DNA from: Apiospora phragmitis
Taxonomy: Eukaryota > Ascomycota > Sordariomycetes > Amphisphaeriales > Apiosporaceae
NCBI GenBank assembly: GCA_038363925.1
Contig: JAQQWL010000003.1
Span: forward strand, 310,001 to 374,000
Direction of reading: 5' to 3'
Length of the DNA: 64,000 nucleotides
Part shown: positions 1 through 10,497 of the stretch, in pieces
Numbering within the stretch: the stretch's first letter is position 1
How the letters are laid out: every line of letters starts with the position of its first letter
Notes under the pieces: generated by a model
Databases searched by the model: none
Told to the model about the DNA's origin: nothing
The model's input: the letters and a program-made list of their open reading frames with translations, nothing else
Made by a program: the position numbers and the translations under genes

Positions 1-2381
1 AATCTCTCTCGTTTCGCTGGATCGATTTAAGGTTTCCGATCCGTGCACCGGACCCACACCTCGCTCAACCCCACACCTTGGTCCTTTGCCTCCAAATTCT
101 TGGGACTCCAGCCCATGCTGATTGAGTGCAAGGCTGCCTGCCTTAGGTGCATTCGTGCAGGTAGAATGCATAAGGTATGCAGCTTCCACTGACTTCACTT
201 ATCCACGCCGATAAAGACGGCCTGACTGCTGGCTGCATTCTGTCATAGCGCTGGAACCACTACTGGAGCCAAACCAGTGCTGCCCAGCACCCCACGTTGC
301 ACTAAAATGAGCTGCTCGGGCCGCACGATGGGCGATTAAAGATAAAAATAGCTCCCACTGCTACCCACTACCAACCGCGCCAATTCCGTGCTGAGCGCGA
401 TACGAGGGGCTGGAAGCTTCAATTCCGCCATCTAATCGACTACAGCATGGTGCTTTGTCACACACTGCCTTTGCTACTGCACCTTGGTAATCACTCACAA
501 GCCGAAATGTCGGTGCTTGAAACCCCATGGTTGTGACTGAGCAAGCTACAGCGGTTGAAGCGCCACAGCCATGGCGATCCCCTCTCGCAGGCCTTTGCCA
601 AGTCTACCTGCTGCAGCAACGCGATATACTCTATCGTCGTCTATCCGCTTAGGTGTCAAGTTACGCAATCTATGTGCTTACTGGTATCCAAATACGTGTA
701 TGCCTTTTCGTACTTATCGTATCATGCTTCACCAGCAAAGGCAGGGAGAGAGGCTGAGCGCAACAGCTATCAAGCCTTCCCAAAGCGAACCAGGCGCCGC
801 CACCTAGAGGCCTAGCTAGGTCTGTCACCGCCGTTGCTGTCAAATATCCGTACGGATCATTCTCTCCCTTCACACAGTCGTCGAAAAGTCTAGTCCAGCT
901 GGGGCAAGACTTGCGACTTGGTTGCTGACTGACAACGTGTAGGGCATTGTGGTGGTAGGGCGTAGTAGGAAGCAAGGGGGAATCACCAGCCTTCCGTCGC
1001 GCAAAAGGCTATGTCTCCTTCTCGTAGGCCATGCCAACCAGGGCCAATGCCCCCTGATCTCCACCGCAACCGAAAGTGCTCTTCCACGTGATCATGCTCT
1101 TGGGCTCTTCTTCGCCTTTGCCGAAAGGCGAGACTACTAACGGTTTTTACTCAGCTTAAACAGACATAAGCTTCGTGGCTTCGGATCCTGCCACAGTGTG
1201 GTGTGCAGGTGCTGCTGCTCATCCTCGATAAATGTTTGCTTCCAGCTTTGGCTGTCCACGCTCTGGATGGCGATGAGATTGGCAAGCTCTTTGGGCAGCC
1301 ACTCTTGGGCCAATTCATACCTTTAACACTCATGAAAAATCCAGTTTCGGGATACTTAAGCTATCCCTAGGCGTAGAAACTGGATCAAATCGACTGCGCC
1401 GCGTTTTGATATGATACACCCCTGTGTCCTTTCTATTTATACCTATATACTGTATGGAAGCCCGAGATCACCCCTTCCCGTTACTCTAATTTGCCGCCCC
1501 TTGGTCCCATGCCTCATACGTCGACGTTTGTTGCTGCGGCACCCCAGAAGAGCTCATATCGAAAGCATCGTTATTCTGTGTTGGCCGTCTCGTGGGAACA
1601 TCCTTTTACTGTGCTTCGGGTTCTTATTAAGTCAGTTTCCGGCTCACTTCTTTAAAGCTTAGATAGGTTCCAGTGCAAATAGTCGATAACCACGGGCATC
1701 CACAGCTGCACTGCGACGCTTTGCCTGTAGTTCAAGTTCAAGGAACAGCCAGAATATACTGAAAGGTAAACTAATAAACTCTTCTAATAGGGCCTGATAA
1801 CTGGTTGATGCCTTTCAGCTATCAGTGTGAAGACTTTCTCATACGGCCACTTGTACAAAAGAAAATAAGAAGAGTAAGAAGAAGAATAAAAAGAAGAAAA
1901 CATTGCCCATGGCTACGTAGTCTCGACCTGATCCACCAATTGATGTGCCATATTGCTCGTATATCATAAAATCGAAGAGGAAGGTGAAATTGGTCGGTAT
2001 CTTGGACAAGATTATAGTGTAAGACATAACCCCTTCTCTACTAGGGATGATGGGGTTTAGTGCCGATCATCTCGCCCTGAAAAAAGTAAGAAGAGGTGCG
2101 ATCTTCTACCCTACAGGACTCAGTCATGGTTGAGATTCCCCAGATGCCGAGCAATGCGTTTTCCGCATACACGCCAGTCCATGATAGCCCAACTGGCGAT
2201 GATAGAGGCTATCCATGCAAGAACGATCGTCGACTTTCCCGACTCTAGCAAGGCTTAAGTGCAAGCCTTAGCAAAATCACCTTGATGCTACCCCAGATAC
2301 TCGTCCTGGATTATCTCTTCCGAACTATAGAGTATCATGTATTCAAACATGAGAGACCTCGAGGGATTCGGCATTTTGATA
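1..2381. other. Gene-free left end
   Basis: No supportable gene is visible. Open frames here are under 110 codons, overlap on both strands, lack recognisable domains and show no consistent splice structure. No tRNA-like fold or clear repeat was seen. The stretch may be decayed repeat or long intergenic sequence next to the UstYa relic. Confidence 0.5.
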
Positions 2382-2863
2382 GAGAGGCAGACCACATCAA
2401 GAAAGTATCGCGGCCCGCCGCTCGACGCACCAACCCCAGAGATTGATGCAGCCTGGTACGAGATGGGACTCCGGGCACCGGGGACTCGGTTGACGGAAGG
2501 AGACGTCAAGGCTCTCAACAAAACCGCCCCGCCGGGCCGTCACCGGCATCATTCATCACGGTACTTGGGCGATTTTGATTCCTCGCCCTCCTTTATCTGC
2601 ATAATTGAGATGCATATAGTGGCATACGGGGACTAACACATCTACGATGAACCAAACAAAAGATTACTTCATCGACGCGCTGCGGGTGAGCATTATCATG
2701 TGCACGTCGGACGTGACCCGCGATCACCTTCTACGACGGCGAAGCGCTCCCCGGCCGGCAGTACCCGCCCCCGGACTCCTCGAGGCTCCACACGCAGGAC
2801 CCGCGGGCGGCCATGTGGGAAGAAGTCGGGAATGCGTTGACGTTCCGGCCTGGCGCTGCATAG
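2382..2863 (+). pseudogene. Relic of a UstYa-type (DUF3328) oxidase-like protein
   Basis: Two fragments resemble DUF3328/UstYa proteins, which in other fungi help modify or cyclise secondary-metabolite peptides. The first (about 2392-2520) has the family's N-terminal luminal pattern YRGPP...PEIDAAW followed by LTEGDVKALNKT. The second (from about 2660) reads FIDALRVSIIMCTSDVT, matching the C-terminal HxxHCxDxLRQxxMCxxDxTP region, with the key HC changed. It then shifts frame at about 2717-2723 and continues as ITFYDGEALPG and LHTQDPRAAMWEEV, as in the family's tail, to a TAG at 2861. The central HxLHC motif between the fragments is not recoverable and stops interrupt the reading. I infer a pseudogene. 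No precursor-peptide, synthase or other cluster gene is next to it. Confidence 0.55.
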
Positions 2864-3363
2864 GCCTGGGCGGAGGGCTCAGGGGTGAGTGCCTGGCAGC
2901 AGCAACATTGCCGTTGGCAGAGAGCAAAGCTATTAGTTCGGCCGAGGTACCGGTCGTTACAATTCATTTCAAATCGCGGAGAGAGAGCCTGTGTATACTG
3001 TTACGAGTCGGTTCGGAGCCATGACGGGTCCCCCGGCAACGTCATTATTCTCACCATAATAGCGGAGTTGAACGTTAAACTACATAACAGGTCAAGATGC
3101 TACTGTACTGTATCCAGACCGACATGATGCTTACATGATGCTGCAACAATGATGTATCCCGCATTTTTATAGCAGTACCTTGGAGCTTCCTCCAATGAAC
3201 ATTATGATAATGTATACTGTTCGATGCGATCAGTGCTTGACAAGTTTCAAGTACCTAACCTACCTGCCAAATCACACGAGTTTAGGGACGTTGACGACCC
3301 AATTGCTATACCCTCTACAGCCAAACCACTCGATACACCTTAGCAGAGAAAACAACCACCATC
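2864..3363. other. Intergenic, no gene seen
   Basis: This stretch lies between the UstYa relic and the secreted-protein gene and presumably contains the promoter of the latter. No convincing coding frame was found on either strand. Confidence 0.4.
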
Positions 3364-3934
3364 ATGAGGCTCAGCATGGTTATCGGGGTTCTTTGCAGCC
3401 TAGGCGGCGCGGCCGGCATCGAATGCGAGAACGTTGCCGACCCTGACCAAGGTCTGAACCAGAACTGGTAAGGAAGACCGGACAAGAAGACCCTCGATGC
3501 TTTTCCGACGAAGTATCGACTAACCGGTGCTGCTGGCTGCCAGGTGCGAGTGTGTGAATGGGTCATGCTTCCAGCTCAACAAAGAGTTCAATTGCAAGCC
3601 TCTCGGGTCCATGATCGCTTGCCCTAACGCCTACGCCTACGCCTCAAGCAACCCCGGTCGCGGTGGGATGATGGACAGGAGACAGGGAGATGGATCGATC
3701 GATCGACTGTTCCGTTGGCTTGTTGAGGTATGGCAAGATTTTCGAGAATATAGAACTCGAGGACATGCACTCTCTAGCTTAATAGTTGTCGGTTCATGTC
3801 AGGTTGCTTTCTTATGCGATAGCAGCCCCATCAAGACTGACAGCAATCTGAATGTCTGTGCCACTGCGAGTAATCTGTCATGTGGGATATTCCGGTGCAG
3901 TGCTAGTCTGTCAGATGCTGGACAGAAGTCATAA
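3364..3934 (+). CDS. Small cysteine-rich secreted protein (unknown)
   Basis: I do not recognise a family. The ATG at 3364 opens an N-terminus MRLSMVIGVLCSLGGAAG that looks like a signal peptide. An intron at 3468-3543 (GTAAGG...CAG, GACTAAC branch at 3518-3524) splits a Trp codon and joins to WCECVNGSC. A second, in-frame intron at 3728-3802 is plausible (GTATGG...CAG, 75 nt). If it is spliced, the mature protein is short and retains about ten cysteines in CxC, CxxxxC and similar spacings. The stop is TAA at 3932-3934. The predicted precursor is 139 residues with both introns removed. Small size, a signal peptide and a high Cys count fit the broad class of fungal secreted or effector-like proteins, but function is not inferable. 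The first intron is well supported; the second is tentative. Confidence 0.6.
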
Positions 3935-4568
3935 TAAACCTGGGGTACTGGAGGTTCGGGACAGGGAACCCCAAGAGAGAAATACCCCACCACCCACCAA
4001 GCACTGTCGATTAGCGGGCTGCTGCTATTGGTGATTGCTCGTGCAGCTCAGGGATTAGCTGGCCATGGGTGGTCAGATTGCCATGTGAGAGAGTGCCGAG
4101 GCTCCAGCTTTCCCAAGACCTAAGATTGCTTCTTCATGCCTGGCCGGGCCAAGCTGACTGTCTGTCTGCATTGCACACCATAACCTAATACAGTCGAGAC
4201 ATAATCTCGTCGTCGTCTCACGTGTCTCCCCTTGATCTGGATTGGGGGGTTTTGCTGGTTTTCTCTCCTTCTTCTTTTCCTGCAAACCGAATTCAAATAA
4301 GAATACGAACATACACACACATTGTGCTTGCGTGAATCCGACGACCGACAACCCCTGAAAGTTGCGTTTGGGTTTCGACGCATGACGTCGGGCTGCTACT
4401 GCCAGCTACCCTTTTCCATTCGCCAACTTCCTTCCGCTGATTTGATTCCAACGCCCACCACCGATAAATTTTCATACCGAATCCTGCATCATCCAAACCG
4501 CCATTTCGGACCGTCTGGATAACTAACATTGTCGCGACCTGCGCCCCGACCTGGCGCTTCCAGCCGCC
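3935..4568. other. Intergenic; TMEM135-like promoter
   Basis: No gene is visible. The region upstream of the ATG at 4569 should hold the promoter and 5' leader of the membrane-protein gene. No strong TATA box was seen. Confidence 0.4.
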
Positions 4569-6585
4569 ATGGAGTCTTCTTCACAAGCCGGGCCATCCAA
4601 GGTCCCTCCTCCCAGTATTGACATTCCCACCAAACCGGCACCCCCACTGCCGACATCAACATCGCGACCGCGTGCCGCCTCCAAGGCCGCCTCGGCCCAA
4701 TCCAAGTCCCTGGCCGACCCCGTCCTGCGCAATGCCATCCGCTACACCATGTCGCCGCGCGAGTACGAGTCCCTCCACAAATACGTCCTCTCCCGCTCGC
4801 GCGTCCTGCGCCGCCGCGCGCCCAGCGTGTTGGCCGTCGAGAAGTACGCCGAGAGCGGCAGTGACGAGGCGGCGAAAGGTGCCAAGGGTGCCAGGGGAAG
4901 GGGAAGGACGCGTCGGCCAGCAGTGGTGGCAGTCGCGGTGACAGCTACAATGCGCGAGCTGTGCGCCATGCTCTGCGCGTCTTCGTGGCCACGAATCTCG
5001 GCGTCAAGGCCTACGACATGGTCATGGCTCGGGTCAAGGGCCAGAAAGAGTACGTTTTGTCTTGTTGCCCCTCGCCCCTCCTGTGGACGAACAAAGTGAC
5101 TAACATTGCTACTATAGCTTGACCCCCAACAAAAAAGAGCCCTTCTACAAGTCGTCCACCCTACGGCTCTCCCTCTCCCTCTCGACCATCCTGCTGCTCT
5201 ACCGCCTGCTATTCCGCTTCCTCGGCCGGCTGCGGATGCACCTCCTCGAGCCCAGCTCGGAGCCCTTCCGCGCCCGCAACCCGCGCACGGCCCAGACCCT
5301 GACCTCGCCGTACGCGCCCGCCATCGGCGCCAGCCTGGCCGGGTTCGCCCTCGGCATCTACCCGTCGCAGCAGCTGCGCGTGTCCGTCGCCGTCTACACC
5401 CTGTTCCGCGCCCTCGAGTTCGGCTGGAACCTGCTGGAGGGCGAGGGCCTGATCTGGGGCTGGAAGCCCAAGCCACAGGCCCGCGGCACCGCCAACAACA
5501 AGGACGGCAGCGCGGGTGGTGGCATGGTCAAGCGCGAGCGGCCCTGGTGGTGGGGCAGCTGGATGCTCCAGCCCTTCGCCTTCGGCCAGCTGCTGCACGC
5601 CGTCACCTTCGACCGCGAGTGCTCGCCCGTGCCCTACGTCGACTACATCTGGAAGAGCACGTCGACGTACCTGCACGGCCCGCCCCGGGACCTGCCCGCC
5701 GGCGTCAAGTGGCCCGGTCCGTGGGACGTGGCGGACAGTCTGGCGCAGATGGCCAAGCTTAACTGGCCGTAAGTAGTAGTTGCTGCCTCCAAACTACCCT
5801 ATCTATCTGCATCTAGGCCCGTCTACTAACACATGCTTTGTAGGCCATTCGTCAGCCCGGCGCTCTTCCCCAACCAGGAGACGCTGCCGGCCTCCCTGAC
5901 CCAGCTCGCCCCGCTGACGTCGCAGGCCCACCCTCTCATCACCTCGCTCAGCTGTGCGACGCTGCACGGCGCCGACCCGTCCTGCCTGCGGACCTACCTG
6001 ACCTTCTGGGTCCGCTCCTTCCCGCGCATCGGCCGCGCCCTCCTGGTGCTGTACTCGCTCTTCCTGCTGCCGCGGTACCGCTCGCTCTACAACGCGCCCA
6101 TGGCCGTCTTCAGCAAGCTGCTCACCCAAACGCTGCGACTCACGACCTTCGTGACGGGCGCCATCTCGACGGCCTGGGCCAGCATCTGCTTCTTCCAGAC
6201 CTGGTTCCCGCAGCACTTCCTGGCGACGCAGCGCTTCTTCCTGGGCGGCTTCCTCGCCGGGTTCTGGGGCTTCATCCAGCGCAAGCAGGGCCGCGGCATC
6301 TTCCTGTACTCGGCGCGCACGAGCGTCGACAGCCTCTGGAAGGTCGGCGTCAAGCGCCGGTGGTGGAAGGCTATGAAGGGCGGCGACCTCTGGGTCTTCG
6401 TCGTGGCCCTCGCCGTCACGGGCGCCGTCTACGAGCGGGACGCCAAGGCCGTGCGCGAGGCCGGGTGGCGCAAGGGGGTCAGTTGGGTCCGGGGCACCGA
6501 GTGGCGGGACTGGGGGGTTGAGGAGGATGAGGACGAGGATGGTAGCCATGAAGAAGGGATGCTGGGGGGTGGTAAAGAAGAGTAG
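4569..6585 (+). CDS. TMEM135-like integral membrane protein
   Basis: The protein is a fungal homologue of the TMEM135 family, whose animal members are linked to peroxisomal and mitochondrial dynamics. Three exons are supported: 4569-5049, 5118-5768 and 5844-6585. The introns are 5050-5117 (branch GACTAAC at 5097-5103) and 5769-5843 (branch TACTAAC at 5824-5830). The N-terminus is Pro/Ser-rich and cytosolic-looking. Several hydrophobic segments follow (LSLSLSTILLLYRLLFRF, LVLYSLFLLPRYRSLYN, FFLGGFLAGFWGF), with the family-like cysteine region ATLHGADPSCLRTYLTFWVRSFP in exon 3, and an acidic C-terminus. Frame is broken once in the G-rich run 4894-4903. One extra G there joins the 5' frame to RAVRHALRVFVATNLGVKAYDMVMARVKGQKD and gives 624 residues. 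I read this as a consensus error. Family assignment is fairly sure; function is by family only. Confidence 0.75.
4894..4903 (+). other. Apparent 1-nt deletion in TMEM135-like CDS
   Basis: Two adjacent GGGG runs lie exactly where the open frame must shift by one base to reach the conserved downstream exon sequence. A 16-nt GT..AG stretch just upstream is too short to be an intron. Confidence 0.7.
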
Positions 6586-6641
6586 AAGTGGGAGTATCGT
6601 GTGCTAGTATCGCGTTGCTTCTTTTGTTTCTGTCTTTGTAC

Positions 6642-6681
6642 GATGGATGGATGGATGGATGGATGGATGGATGGATGGATA
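6642..6681 (+). repeat. (GATG)n microsatellite, about 10 units
   Basis: A near-perfect tetranucleotide run begins about 57 nt after the TMEM135-like stop codon, so it probably falls in the 3' UTR. Confidence 0.9.
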
Positions 6682-7388
6682 GGGGTGTATGTATACCCCT
6701 TTTTACAGCATTTGCACTTTAGAGGGGGGCGCTGGAGGAGAAGGAAGGAGTCCGAGGACTGGCCGTATGCAGACTGTCTACTTCATGTTTCATGATGGTA
6801 CGATTTTACTATTCTGCTGTATCCTGTTCCTGTTGACAATATCGATAATTATTTATCTGTATTGAGTATACTTTCTGTTCACAATGTTCCTCCTATTGGC
6901 TAGCATGAAGAATTGAACTGTCTGCCTGCCCACTTAACTATCACTGATAATATGGCCTGCCTCTCCCATCCCCCCTGGCAGAATAGAGATTTAGTTATGT
7001 AAGAATCGCAATCTGGTAAGCCAACCAACCGCCCTTGATAATTGATCCTTAAAAAGACCCTCCTTCTCTCTCCCGTCCCCATCTCCCCTAACGCCATGGA
7101 AGATAGAAAAGAACATAGGGATAAACATATTTCGTCGGACGTGGAGATGATGATGCCTACTACCAATACACACAAAAGAGAGGAGACAGAGACTGAAAAT
7201 ACTAGAATTAGATATAACAACGCCGCTAATCCCGCCGCTGTATACCATCAATAAATACACATGCTTGTCATGTTTCCACACACCCCGTAACGCCATTGTG
7301 TGATACTGTGCACGTCACATGTAGCACTTGGGAAGTAGTAGTAGCAGTACGCCTTCTAGAGGTTCCAATTCCGTAACCTGGGAAGCAT

Positions 7389-7423
<35 letters not shown>

Positions 7424-7605
7424 ACCAAGTGATATGCAAAAGAAGAAGAAAAGAAAGACGATGAAGATAAAAATGCCAGTATGCTGCTTTCGTTTTCCAA
7501 CACAACACTTGAATCTTGGTTTTTTTTTTCGCTGTAGCAAATGAACAATAATAAACAAGCACAGGCGGCGGCGGCGGCGGGTTGGATGATGGATGGCAAA
7601 AGCTA
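6682..7605. other. Convergent 3' intergenic region
   Basis: This lies between the 3' ends of the TMEM135-like (+) and SIP5 (-) genes. It contains a (CA)n run at 7392-7420 and a (GGC)n run near 7565-7580. No gene was seen. Confidence 0.6.
7392..7420. repeat. (CA)n microsatellite
   Basis: About 14 CA units are uninterrupted, downstream of the SIP5 stop on the opposite strand. Confidence 0.9.
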
Positions 7606-10497
7606 TTAATTACTGTAGCCAAGTTGCTTGGATTCTTGTCCCTCGTCTGACATCGGCACGGGCGTCTCCGGGGTGATCATGAGGCTAGGGGGTTCCGTCC
7701 GCGGAGCATTGGTACTGCCGACGACAGCCTCCGTGGTCTTCTCGTCGATGGCCTCCGGGGCCGCGCCTCCCGAAGGGGATGTCGTTTGCGCTGGAGGAGT
7801 AGATGAAGATGATGACACGTCGCTTTCGGCCAGGGGCTTCTCTCGTATCACCTCTCCTGTAGTAGTGGTCGCGGGCGCAGCAATTTCGACATGCTCGTGA
7901 TGGCCGACCGACTCCTTGTCGCTCTCGGTGGATCCAACTTGTGCTTCACGGGCGCCACCGCTGCCAGCCGCCGCCCCCTCTCCGCCCTCCAGTTCGACGC
8001 CGACCATCTGCGAAAGACTCGTAAAGTTGAACATGGACTCGGTGCCGGCCCCTTCGTCATCACTCTTGCCCTCGGCCAGACTGAGCCCGCTCCCCCGGGG
8101 ATCCTGTGGGCCACCAAGCTGCTGCGTTTGGGAGTAGCTGCCAGAGGGGCTCTCCATCCCGCTCGACGATATCGAGCTGGCGTTGCTGATTTGCCGAAGA
8201 TGCGAAGCGCCCCGCGGCGGTTGGGATATGGGTATCGGCAACGACGGGTTGATGGAAGGGGAAGCCGAACTTTGTTGTTGCGACATGCTCTCCGACGTAG
8301 CCGTAGCATGCTCCACACCCTTGCCTTTATCCCGAGAGGCTTCCTGCACAGCAGCTTCGCCGGCTGCTGTTGTTGTTGTTGCTGGCGTAGAAGTAGTCGG
8401 CAATACTTCCGTGCTCTGGCTGGCCGCCGTATTGGTACTCGCCGCGGCCAGGCTCGGCGGCCCCGTGCTGGCAGAAGCGCTATTCCTCCGCCGCAGGCCC
8501 AGCCCCAGGCTGAGAGAGCTGGCACTAGCCGCCGCCAGGGTTCCTGTGAGGCCCGACATACTACTTTTGCGCCTCGACTTGCGGTCCTCCTTCTCCTTCT
8601 TCTTGGCGTCCTTCTTGGCCTGCTTCTCCGCCTCCTTCTCCTCCCTCTTGCGGCGCTCCTCCTCGTCGGCCAGAGACAACCTAATCGCCTCGGCCATCAT
8701 CATGCTCTCCAGGTGCGCCGTATTGATCGCCTCCCTACTAGGGCCCGTCCGGGCCGACGAGGTGCGCGCGCCGGGGTCCACCATGCTGGGTTGCGCCTCG
8801 CCGGATTCTTGTTGAGAGGAGGCAGCCGCCGCCCCTCCTCCTCCAGGGCTGTCTGCCCCGCGTGTAGTCCGTCGGCTGATGAAACTCCGTCCCGAGCGCC
8901 CAAAGAGGCTGTTGCGCTGCTCGCCGCCGGGCATGAAGAAAGCGGCTTGGTGCAGGGCGTTGGCCGCGGCCGCCCTCCTGCGCTGCTGGGCCCGCGCCGC
9001 GTTCAGCTTATTCGACCAGTCGGGCCGTATGCGGTCTGTCGTGATGACGCCGGACGCGTTGGCCGACAGGCTCTGTGTCCTCCGCCGGTTGGCCGTCATG
9101 GGCGTGTTGGCCGACGTGGGCGACAGGCTGGTGTTGTTGAGCGACGAGGACGAGGACATGGCCGTGCCCATGGCACCGAGACTAGGGCCGGACGCGGCGT
9201 AGACGAGACCCCTCCGGAAGGGCGGCGGTTCGTAGGTGACGCCGAACTCGGGCTGTTGGCAGTAGGGGCAGCGGGCGGGCTCCATGATCAGCTCCTCGGT
9301 GTCTTCGCTGGCTTCGGCGCCTTCTTGCGGTGGCTGGTCCCCGTGGTGTTCCGGGAGATGCGGATCCGGTCTCTTGATATGCACAAAGCATTCGCTACAG
9401 ATGGGCTGGCCGCAACACCTGGTCGTGTTGAGAAACCGCGGATAGTACATGTAGCAGAGGGGGCACTCGAGGCCTTCCTTGTACAAGAAAACCTCGCGCG
9501 GCTGACCATTGATGAAGGGGTCGTCAGGGGTCATGTTGACCTCCCGCGGGGCGGCTGGGGTGATGTCCTGCTGCGACCCGTTACGCGATAAGTTGCTCAT
9601 GACGGCGGCCATGGCCCGTTTGTGAGGCTTGAGAGAGTGCGTCGGGGCTGGGGAGGTGGGCGAGGGCAGAGAGGAGCCGGGGTTCGATCCTGTCCTCTCG
9701 CTAGAAGCCGACATGGTCCGGGCGCCAATGGGGACCATCAGGTTCTGTATAGACTCGTTCGGCGACTCGACTCGTCCGGGGAGGGGTTGGGGCACGAGGC
9801 CTTCCGGGACCTCATCGGGGGTGGGATCTCCAAGCCTCGGGCAGCCGCGATGATCTGATGTTCGGCCCAGTCCTCCTCGAAGTCGCCCAAGCCGCGCCAG
9901 TAAGGTGCCATCTTCCGTTCGATCTACGATGCCGTCTTGTTAGCCACAACCTAGGAAATCTAACCTGCAAGAAAACTGGTTTTTTCTTCTTCTCGAATTG
10001 CAGGCAACCCAACTTCCGGTCCACAGGAGAGGAATTCGTCGATGCAGTAACACCATAGCGCCATGTTCGGGCTCACTCACCTGTAGCTGCCGCACGACAG
10101 AATGGTCCCAGTCTTCGGCGGCAGGATAGATGCCCGTCGCCACCAAGAACCCCCCGTCGACGTGCTCTTCGGCCATGCTCCGCGCGCGCTCGATGGCCCG
10201 CAGCTGCCTCTCCTTATTGAGGCGGCGCTGTTCCCGCTCGGCCCTCGTCTCGCGGCTCTGGAAGGGGGCGTCGTCATCCTGTTCCCGCTCGCGCTCGCGG
10301 TGGTCTCGCCTCGAGGACGAGCTGACGGCGCCGCCCGTCAGGATATTGAGGGCCGAGTTCCTCTCTGGGCGGTGGCTTGCTCGTCGTGATGACCGCTCGG
10401 GCAGCAGTTCGCCGTGATACCCCCCACCCCGGGAGCTCCCGCCGGCATCGTGGCCGTCTCGACCTCCGCGGGCCTCCTTGGTGCTAGTGTTCCCCAT
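7606..10497 (-). CDS. SIP5: SIP5, Snf1-interacting-type protein
   Basis: The protein belongs to the fungal SIP5 family; yeast Sip5 binds the Snf1 kinase and the Glc7-Reg1 phosphatase. Exon 1 (10497-10081) starts [12 protein letters not shown], a possible N-myristoylation start, and is rich in Arg/Ser. An intron at 9924-10080 (GTGAGT...TAG, branch CTAAC) is followed by exon 2, which opens [23 protein letters not shown], a conserved SIP5 block. The signature zinc-finger-like region follows: [35 protein letters not shown] and later [17 protein letters not shown] long Ser/Thr-rich tail contains a Lys/Glu coiled-coil stretch. Frame breaks in the C-run opposite 9817-9821; one added C gives an open 911-residue product. 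I treat that as a sequence error. Upstream and downstream neighbours are unrelated. Confidence 0.88.
9817..9821 (-). other. Apparent 1-nt deletion in SIP5 CDS
   Basis: Exon 2 reads the SIP5 block up to ...GLEIPPP and then loses frame at a five-base C run (G on the plus strand). Six bases would continue into [14 protein letters not shown], the frame used by the rest of the gene. Confidence 0.75.

Noticed and set aside
1..2381. RIP-mutated transposon in the gene-poor left end
   Set aside because: No transposase, reverse transcriptase or terminal repeat remnant could be read, and no strong TA-rich bias is apparent by eye.
4894..4903. Programmed ribosomal frameshifting or micro-introns as the cause of frame breaks
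   Set aside because: No slippery heptamer or usable intron is present, and similar one-base breaks recur at plain homopolymer runs in unrelated genes, in both directions (gain and loss).
5803..6549. 248-codon minus-strand frame
   Set aside because: Antisense of exon 3 of the TMEM135-like gene; no recognisable motif.
7891..9591. 566-codon open frame on the plus strand
   Set aside because: It is the antisense shadow of SIP5 exon 2, whose zinc-finger region and splice structure are clear. The antisense product is Arg/Ala-rich low complexity.
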